From: Candidatus Methanomethylicota archaeon
GTDB taxonomy: Archaea; Thermoproteota; Methanomethylicia; Culexarchaeales; Culexarchaeaceae
Direction: 5' to 3'
DNA: 60,077 nt
NCBI GenBank assembly: GCA_020833005.1
Contig: JAJHRD010000007.1
Location: 1 to 60,077, forward strand
Shown: positions 51,291 through 57,357 of the stretch, in pieces
Position numbering within the stretch: position 1 is the stretch's first letter
Layout: every line of letters starts with the position of its first letter
Notes under the pieces: model-generated
Database searches by the model: none
What the model saw: only the letters and a program-made list of their open reading frames with translations
Told to the model about the DNA's origin: nothing
Made by a program: the position numbers and the translations under genes

Positions 51291-52367
51291 TTGCTCTTCG
51301 ATCCACGACCTAAGATGTCCAAAAGCGATCTATACGATTTTGAGGGGGAATTCGAGAAATTGACTCGATACATAGGGGAACCTTTGGTGGTGGTTTCAGG
51401 GTTAAGGAGGACTGGGAAGACTTCCTTAGTCCTTACAGTATTGAATGAGAGTGATCGACCCTACATATTCATCGACCTTAGGGAGGGATTTAATTCTTCA
51501 AGAGAACTTTACACATTGCTTTCAAGAAGTTTTAGTGATTTTGTTAAGAGGGCTTCGAGGTGGAGTGGTGTGAGGGATGCCTTCCTCAAATTGCTTTCAA
51601 GGGTGAGGGGTGTATCTGTGCTTGGTCTGGAGGTGTCGATGAACTGGCTACCTGATAAGAGACCCCTTTTAAGTGAACTCTTCACCGTACTCGATGATGT
51701 GGGTGAGAGGATTGGAGAAAGGGTGATCGTGGTCTTTGATGAATTTCAGAAGTCTCGAGGCCCCATTGGATTATCACTCCACAATGCATTATCACACTCC
51801 TACGACTTCCATAAGAATCTATCATTTATACTTACGGGTTCAGAGATGGGGATACTCTATGGAATCTTAGGGGACTCGAAAAACCCACTTTACGGTAGAG
51901 CTTACCTAGAAGTGAGAACACGCAAACTATCTAGAGAGGAGGCTTTAGACTTCCTAGGAAGGGGGTTCGCGGAAGCAGGGATAAAGGTAGAGGAAGATGA
52001 AATTGAGAAGGTCGTTGAAGAGTTGGATGGTATAATTGGTTGGCTCACATACTACGGCTATCTGAAGGTTAGTGGTAAGGGGGATTTCCAAAATATACTC
52101 AATGAAGCTGTTGAATTGGCTAAAAGTGAATTGGAGTCCTTCCTAAAAACCAGAGTTAGTAAGAGGTATAGGGTAGTCCTAAAGCTACTTGCAGAGGGGG
52201 TTAGAGAGTGGGGGAAGCTTAAAAGGGCAATTGAAAATGCCGAGGGAATAGAATTAAGCGATAGAGTATTGCATGAGGTACTTCAAAGCTTAAGAAATCA
52301 CTCAATCATAGATGATGAAAATAACTTTACAGACCCCATTGTTAAGAAGGCAACTCAGCTCCTCTAA
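51291..52367 (+). CDS. Archaeal ATPase family protein (AAA/P-loop)
   Basis: A P-loop ATPase of the archaeal MLFDPRPK family. It begins LLFDPRPK (TTG 51291 gives the family start MLFDPRPK; the GTG at 51264 adds nine atypical residues). Walker A is SGLRRTGKTS (about residue 38) and Walker B IVVFDEFQ (about 145), with LTGSEMGILYG as the sensor region and a C-terminal winged-helix-like domain. A multicopy family in archaea of unknown function. The sequence around the start has the near repeat GGAAGTTAC / GGAAGTTGC. Confidence 0.83.
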   Translation: MLFDPRPKMSKSDLYDFEGEFEKLTRYIGEPLVVVSGLRRTGKTSLVLTVLNESDRPYIFIDLREGFNSSRELYTLLSRSFSDFVKRASRWSGVRDAFLKLLSRVRGVSVLGLEVSMNWLPDKRPLLSELFTVLDDVGERIGERVIVVFDEFQKSRGPIGLSLHNALSHSYDFHKNLSFILTGSEMGILYGILGDSKNPLYGRAYLEVRTRKLSREEALDFLGRGFAEAGIKVEEDEIEKVVEELDGIIGWLTYYGYLKVSGKGDFQNILNEAVELAKSELESFLKTRVSKRYRVVLKLLAEGVREWGKLKRAIENAEGIELSDRVLHEVLQSLRNHSIIDDENNFTDPIVKKATQLL

Positions 52368-52548
52368 AACTTAGCTTCATCATAATCTTACTTAAATAGC
52401 AATTATGAGGAAAAAGAATGTCCCTCCTATCTAAAGTGAAGTTTTACCTGGTACTTTATTAGTAGTCTTCATGTTAGCATTAAAGTAATGTCCGTAGTTC
52501 TGAATGGGATAAACTTCCAATGACACCAAAATGACTATTTAATCTAGA

Positions 52549-53322
52549 TTAGACTTTTCTCGCCACTATTAATATGTAGCATTTTGGATTTCCAAATTTT
52601 ACGTCGAATATGGACGTCTTCTCCCTCCAAACATCCCTTTCAAAACCATACTTCTTTACATTAATAACATTGAACCCTGCATTCGTTAAAATCCGTTTGA
52701 AATCCTCCTCAGTATAGAAGAAGTGTTCTTCTCTCATTTCTTCTTGCCATCTTGATGCACCATACTTGGTCAAGAATTCAAGGCAATCAGATATATCTAG
52801 GCTTATCCATTCACCCTTCATCTCATACTTTACCTTCCTCGGAGCAAATTCCTCCACAAATCTTTCAAACCTCACTTTATAAGCATCATGCTTTATTCTG
52901 AATTCAACTTCCCGGGGATTTGGTTTTAGGAGTTCGTAGATTATTAGAACACCATCATTCTTCAAAATTTCATGTGCATTACGTAAAGCTTTATTAACAC
53001 CCTCATTACCATTTGAAGAGTAAACTTCATGTAGAGAGAATTTAAAGATAACTGTATCAAAGGATGATGATGGAAAGATCTTTTGCGTCACATCCCCATT
53101 TACAACTATGACATTTCCCAATCCTCTCCTGTTAGCGATCTCTAAACGATCCATCCTACGATCTACACCAACAATTACACTCCTTGGGAAAGCTTTTGAA
53201 AGAATTGATAATGTAGCGCCAGTACCGCAACCAAGCTCAACAATCTTACCCTCCTTAACATATGGAATAATACGTTTCGACCTCCTCTCACTAATCCCCG
53301 AAAACTCAGCAGCTTCTCCCAT
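52549..53322 (-). CDS. Class I SAM-dependent methyltransferase
   Basis: A 257-residue methyltransferase. Motif I VELGCGTGATL (about residues 28-38) and Asp in VGVDRRMDRLEIA bind SAM; VNGDVTQ, FDTVIFKFSLHEV and ILKNDGVLIIYE continue the fold. It carries an unusual middle insert (about 130-190). The substrate is not indicated by sequence or neighbours. It is transcribed alone. Confidence 0.85.
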   Translation of the reverse strand: MGEAAEFSGISERRSKRIIPYVKEGKIVELGCGTGATLSILSKAFPRSVIVGVDRRMDRLEIANRRGLGNVIVVNGDVTQKIFPSSSFDTVIFKFSLHEVYSSNGNEGVNKALRNAHEILKNDGVLIIYELLKPNPREVEFRIKHDAYKVRFERFVEEFAPRKVKYEMKGEWISLDISDCLEFLTKYGASRWQEEMREEHFFYTEEDFKRILTNAGFNVINVKKYGFERDVWREKTSIFDVKFGNPKCYILIVARKV

Positions 53323-53463
53323 TATTGCTCACCAATCTTCCACTAATTAGCAAAAGTTAAATTGTTAACTCATCTATGATAGTAACAGATAAACAGAGTT
53401 AGCATGATGAAAAGTATGTTAACGTATGTATTAAACTAAATGAGTGGTCCTTATATGGATACC

Positions 53464-54003
53464 TTATTGAAAGACTATTCCCATTAGAACTTCATCTTCA
53501 TATTTCCCATTCCTATTTACCCTCATCTTCATAATGCCCTCAATTTTGAATCCGGCTTTCTCGGCAACCCTTATCATCGCCTTGTTTGATGCCAGAGTTT
53601 CCAATTCAAGTCTTAAAAATCCCTCTTCCCTGGCTTTCTCTACCGCAGCTTTTAATAAGTGTGTTCCGAAACCTCTATTCCAATAGTTTGGATGAATGCT
53701 TATGCCCACCTCTCCGACATGACTCATTCTTCCGCTTTTGCGTTGAACACCAACAAAACCTACAATTTTATCATCCAGCTTCCCAACGAGGAATATCTTA
53801 TCCCTCTCCATACGGAGTTCTTCAAGTGATTCCTTAAATGCACGATACATTTCATTCTTGTCGCTTGTGTAAACATCTATATTCCAATGCATAACTTCTG
53901 GATGAGTCTCAATTTCGGCGAGCATCCAAAAATCTTCATCTCTAAACACGTAATCCCTGCCATCAAGTATTCTAAGAGGCATAGTGCTCAATGCTCTCAC
54001 CAT
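53464..54003 (-). CDS. GNAT-family N-acetyltransferase
   Basis: A GNAT enzyme of about 179 residues. Motif A GEVGISIHPNYWNRGFGTHLL binds acetyl-CoA, and LELETLASNKAMIRVAEKAGFKIEG is the typical RimJ/RimL-like C-terminal block. The target could be a protein N-terminus, an amino acid or an antibiotic; the sequence does not decide. The start is ATG 54003 (MVRALSTMPLR) in preference to 54015. Confidence 0.85.
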   Translation of the reverse strand: MVRALSTMPLRILDGRDYVFRDEDFWMLAEIETHPEVMHWNIDVYTSDKNEMYRAFKESLEELRMERDKIFLVGKLDDKIVGFVGVQRKSGRMSHVGEVGISIHPNYWNRGFGTHLLKAAVEKAREEGFLRLELETLASNKAMIRVAEKAGFKIEGIMKMRVNRNGKYEDEVLMGIVFQ

Positions 54004-54237
54004 AATTACTTCCAATAGACTTTACAATTCTGTTATAGTATAAGTTTTATCATTACAAGAGCTGTAACCAATTTTTCTGTTAGATGATCAGGTGATGCAA
54101 TGTATAAGTATTGATGAGCAAATATTGTAACGTTCAATCGTATCCTATTTGTAGTTTTATCACTTTGTTCTTATTGAAGGAAGAATCATGAGAGCATGAG
54201 AAAGGAATATATGATGTGCCTTTGCAAAGTGTGAATT

Positions 54238-54999
54238 GTGGAGAGGAGGGAGAATTTTCAAAAGGTTAAGAACTTCTTTGATCGGAAACTTGCTGAGATA
54301 GGGTATTATGGAGTTATTGGAGCTGCTGAGTTTAAGGGGGTTTATGATGCCCTTATGCCAGTGCAGAAAGCTAAATTAGAAGATATTTGTGGTGAACGAT
54401 TTCATAATTTTATTATGAATGGTTCCTTCATATGTATTGGGATTGCTTTCCCCGAATATGCAATTGATTGCATTGATGCCAGGTTAAGTGATGGAACTAT
54501 TGATAAGGATAGATGGAACATATATGCAGAGGAATATAATAAGATAAATGAATTTCTAAATGCCATAGCCGGGGAAATTGCAGACATCTTTGGCGGCATA
54601 CCTATACAAGCAACTATTGAGGGGGTAAAAGTCAAAAGTGTTAAGGAGTATTATGGTATGACAATTTCCCATAGGGTTGTAGCGGAGAATGCTGGTTTAG
54701 GTTGGAGGGGGAAGAATGAGCTCATCGTCAACGAGAAATTCAGTTGCGCCATAAGATTTGCCTCAATAATAACTGACCTCCCAATAATCCATGGAAGGAG
54801 GGTTGAAGCTTCATGTGGAGAATGCAATGCATGTTTGGAGGCTTGCCCATTCCTTAAAAATAAGGATAAACTTGAAGATTATAGGGAGTGTTGCCGAAGA
54901 TACATCCTCGAACTTGGCTTAAAAGCTGAAGTATGCGGGAAATGCATCAAAGCCTGCTATCGCAACAGCATATATCGTGGAAAATTTAAACTAAAATAG
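54238..54999 (+). CDS. QueG-like 4Fe-4S protein
   Basis: A 253-residue protein related to epoxyqueuosine reductase QueG. The block HRVVAENAGLGWRGKNELIV matches the QueG Gly-rich region, and two 4Fe-4S clusters are predicted from CGECNACLEACPF and VCGKCIKACYRN plus upstream CC. Archaea lack queuosine, so this must have another substrate; homologues occur in many anaerobes. It is shorter than QueG and lacks its C-terminal HEAT-like part. GTG 54238 is the likely start. Confidence 0.8.
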   Translation: MERRENFQKVKNFFDRKLAEIGYYGVIGAAEFKGVYDALMPVQKAKLEDICGERFHNFIMNGSFICIGIAFPEYAIDCIDARLSDGTIDKDRWNIYAEEYNKINEFLNAIAGEIADIFGGIPIQATIEGVKVKSVKEYYGMTISHRVVAENAGLGWRGKNELIVNEKFSCAIRFASIITDLPIIHGRRVEASCGECNACLEACPFLKNKDKLEDYRECCRRYILELGLKAEVCGKCIKACYRNSIYRGKFKLK

Positions 55000-55194
55000 T
55001 CCACAACCCCCTTAGCTAATATTACTTCACCTAAAACCAATTATACATAGAAACAAATGGTTGTCATATCATGCCTATCGTCAAAAAGCTTATTGAGAGC
55101 TAAGAATAGTATCAAACTTGTTTTAAAGTTCACAATTAGATAGCAAATGAAAGATTTCTCTTCCTATTGAAAATGTTTTCACATTTCACCTTTA
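55000..55194. other. Gap without recognised gene
   Basis: A/T-rich sequence with no open frame longer than about ten codons and no recognised RNA. Nothing further is seen before the promoter at 55195. Confidence 0.4.
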
Positions 55195-55212
55195 GCGATA
55201 TATATATATATG
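55195..55212 (+). promoter_or_regulatory. Promoter of the secreted-protein gene at 55238
   Basis: GCGATATATATATATATG begins 43 nt before ATG 55238. The GCGATATATATAT core and its distance to the start match the promoters at 11370 and 14650. Confidence 0.5.
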
Positions 55213-55237
55213 TTTTTCCAGAAGTTTATTTGGTAGC

Positions 55238-56539
55238 ATGGTTATGTATAGGAATCGAATCATATTTGCAAGTATAATATTAATGGTTTTGATCGCAATA
55301 CCCATAACACCTGCAATCATTTTGAAAACCCCAATTGAAGATACGCTACTCGCCGAGCAATTACTATTGGATTTAATTCAAGGTAAACTCACAGGATTCA
55401 TAAAACTAACAATAAAACCAGTAATAAATGGAACTCCAGTTCAAGATACTGTTTGGTTCATAGCCATACACAACTTCACTGGAAGCGAACATAAGTATAG
55501 TGGCTTATCAGATAGAATAGTGTACGATAAATTCGTTAAGCCAGGAACATACAACATCAAAGTAAACAGAATACCCATAAAATCCACTGCTACAGGCAAA
55601 ACAATATACAAGCCCGTTGAACTATACATTCACGTGGCAACAGAAAACTATGCTGGAGGCATATACATTGATATCGAGCCAGACCAGCCAATAAAGAGCG
55701 TTGAAATCACAGTCCCACTACATAAGAGAGAACCTGCGTCTATTACATGCACCTCATGTAGTAGAAGCTCAACGGCAAATCTGCAGAGTGGTTGCCCACC
55801 AGACGCATACGAAGTTAGTCAACAATTACAATATGCTTACGTCAAATGTGGTGAATGCCACTCCATAAATGGCATAGAAGCAAGGTGGACAATCACCACG
55901 GAAACCCACATGTACTTCTCCCATCACAGTAGAGACTTAACATATAAATGGTGGGACATGTACGCACCATGCTATGCACTACTAGAGAAAACCGATACTG
56001 GATGGTACGATTCTGGGAAGGCTCGAGTTGAATCAAGTGCAGGAGATTATGTCGCCCAAAATAATTTTGGAGCTGTTGAAGTTTTAGCGCATGTGGGATA
56101 TAAGTGTGAGAGATGGTATGACTCAAATTTCGTTGGCTTAGATGGAGAGCACGTCGATTATGAATATTATATAATGACTCCCGTTGATTTAGATGATCTA
56201 GATGTTGGTGATCAAGTAAGCTGTAGTGAATGTGGAAGTAAGCCTCCATCAGGATATAATGTTATCGCTGAATCTACTCCTGATCGTATAATTGAATTTG
56301 AAGTTGGTGATGAGAGTTATTGGGAGTGGACTTCCGTATCCTTTACCTTCAGTTTCTCCAGCGGTAAAACTGTCAGTTTTGGTGCAGGTATAGCTGCAGT
56401 TAGAAAGTCGATAAATCCCCCCTATCTCCGTGTTATAGTTCATAATTGGGGTAATCAGGAGCATCGCTACTACTTTTGGTTTGAGGATAATAGCAAGCAT
56501 ACCTATATAGTTCATATGTCTTGGATACCACCATCATAA
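55238..56539 (+). CDS. Secreted Cys-rich protein of unknown function
   Basis: I do not recognise this 433-residue protein. A signal/anchor segment (residues 7-28) is followed by a beta-rich domain (about 50-170) and a Cys-rich middle: TCTSCSRSS, SGCPPDA, KCGECHSI, later YKCERWYD and SCSECGSK. The late CxxC pairs suggest disulphides or Zn sites in an external protein. The C-terminal domain has WEWTSVSFTFSFSSG and ends in MSWIPPS, with no C-terminal anchor. Layout, size and promoter recall the 11413/14691 proteins, but sequence similarity is not obvious. ATG 55244 is an alternative start. Confidence 0.75.
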   Translation: MVMYRNRIIFASIILMVLIAIPITPAIILKTPIEDTLLAEQLLLDLIQGKLTGFIKLTIKPVINGTPVQDTVWFIAIHNFTGSEHKYSGLSDRIVYDKFVKPGTYNIKVNRIPIKSTATGKTIYKPVELYIHVATENYAGGIYIDIEPDQPIKSVEITVPLHKREPASITCTSCSRSSTANLQSGCPPDAYEVSQQLQYAYVKCGECHSINGIEARWTITTETHMYFSHHSRDLTYKWWDMYAPCYALLEKTDTGWYDSGKARVESSAGDYVAQNNFGAVEVLAHVGYKCERWYDSNFVGLDGEHVDYEYYIMTPVDLDDLDVGDQVSCSECGSKPPSGYNVIAESTPDRIIEFEVGDESYWEWTSVSFTFSFSSGKTVSFGAGIAAVRKSINPPYLRVIVHNWGNQEHRYYFWFEDNSKHTYIVHMSWIPPS

Positions 56540-56544
56540 ATCAT

Positions 56545-56595
56545 AATTTTTTAGGTTATGCATCATTTTAATATTGCTTTTTCTTTTTCAAAATA
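56545..56595 (+). terminator. T-rich stretch after the 55238 gene, probable terminator
   Basis: Several runs of T (ATTTTTTAGG, TTTTTCTTTTTC) directly follow the stop codon. T-rich tracts end transcription in archaea. No stable hairpin was seen. Confidence 0.35.
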
Positions 56596-56692
56596 GCAAA
56601 AGCCATTTTAACGCATCTTCTTTGCAAGTTGCCCAATAACATCTTGGCAGAGAGTTTATATATTTTTATTGGAAAGGTTTAAGTGAATCAGC

Positions 56693-56809
56693 ATGGCTGA
56701 AAGGAGACCTAGAATAGGACGTATAAAGCCTATGTTAAGACCTAGGATTGGTCATATAAAGCCTAGGGATCTAGCTGGGTATTTGAAGGTGGAGGATTGT
56801 GGGTGTTAG
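56693..56809 (+). CDS. 38-residue basic protein with tandem RPRIGxIKP repeat
   Basis: A small gene that overlaps the next one by 11 nt. Its sequence has two copies of a nine-residue repeat (RPRIGRIKP and RPRIGHIKP), then DLAGYLKVEDCGC. The start is ATG 56693. It is very basic at the N-terminus, and the tail with two Cys could contact the retropepsin-like partner. Overlapping small genes of this kind resemble antitoxin-like partners, but no family is firmly recognised. Confidence 0.55.
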   Translation: MAERRPRIGRIKPMLRPRIGHIKPRDLAGYLKVEDCGC

Positions 56810-57218
56810 GGTTCGTGTGAGAATCAAGTATGGGGGGAGTTTGCTGGAAACTGTAGCTCTCGTAAATACTGGCTTTGAAACACCAAACCCGCAAATCCTA
56901 CTACCAGTTAAGGCTGCTGAAAAGCTTGGCATCTGGCCAAACCTACCGAGAGATGCGTCCATCGAAATTTATGATACTGCTGGAGGGCCTACAAGAGTAT
57001 ATAGAGTGAGGAATGCAGTTACAGTTGAAGTTGCTGGGAGGGAGGGGGGAAGCGTAGTTGCAGATGTCGTAATATCCCATTTGGAAGTTGAAGTTCTAAT
57101 AAGCGATAAACTCACAGAAGAGCTCATGATAGCCATCGAAAAGCCGAGTGAAGGTATATGGAGATTTAGGGATGAAATGGTTGAGAGGAAGAGTGAGAGG
57201 CCAGAAATATGGCTTTAA
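56799..57218 (+). CDS. Retropepsin-like protein with Asn replacing the catalytic Asp
   Basis: A 139-residue protein with the clan AA aspartyl protease half-fold: VRIKYGGSLLETVALVNTGFETP (residues about 6-29) aligns with the D-T-G active site, but the Asp is Asn 23 (NTG). Later IEIYDTAGGPTRVYRV and VVADVVISHLEVEVLISDKL (the usual second hydrophobic-hydrophobic-Gly-like region) match. With the Asp changed it should not cut peptides, unless Asn is deamidated. It overlaps the 38-residue gene, so the two act together. Confidence 0.65.
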   Translation: MGVRVRVRIKYGGSLLETVALVNTGFETPNPQILLPVKAAEKLGIWPNLPRDASIEIYDTAGGPTRVYRVRNAVTVEVAGREGGSVVADVVISHLEVEVLISDKLTEELMIAIEKPSEGIWRFRDEMVERKSERPEIWL

Positions 57219-57230
57219 CCACATATTTAT

Positions 57231-57269
57231 GTCTTTAAGAAGACAATTAACATTTAGGTTCTTCCTAAA
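57231..57269. terminator. Two small hairpins between convergent genes
   Basis: GTCTT-TAAG-AAGAC (57231-57244) and TTTAGG-TTCTT-CCTAAA (57253-57269) lie in the 139-bp gap between the 56799 gene and the leftward 57358 gene. Both are short, so the terminator role is tentative. Confidence 0.3.
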
Positions 57270-57357
57270 CATGTGTGTCCACTCTTAATGAATTTAATTA
57301 TGATTATATAGCTAAGTCTGTTTAGATGCTGAAGGTTAAATGCACATTAAGGTAAGC

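Noticed and set aside
44185-54999. Functional link of the QueG-like protein with the archaeosine gene
   Set aside because: They are about 9 kb apart with unrelated genes between, and archaeosine formation needs no epoxide reduction.
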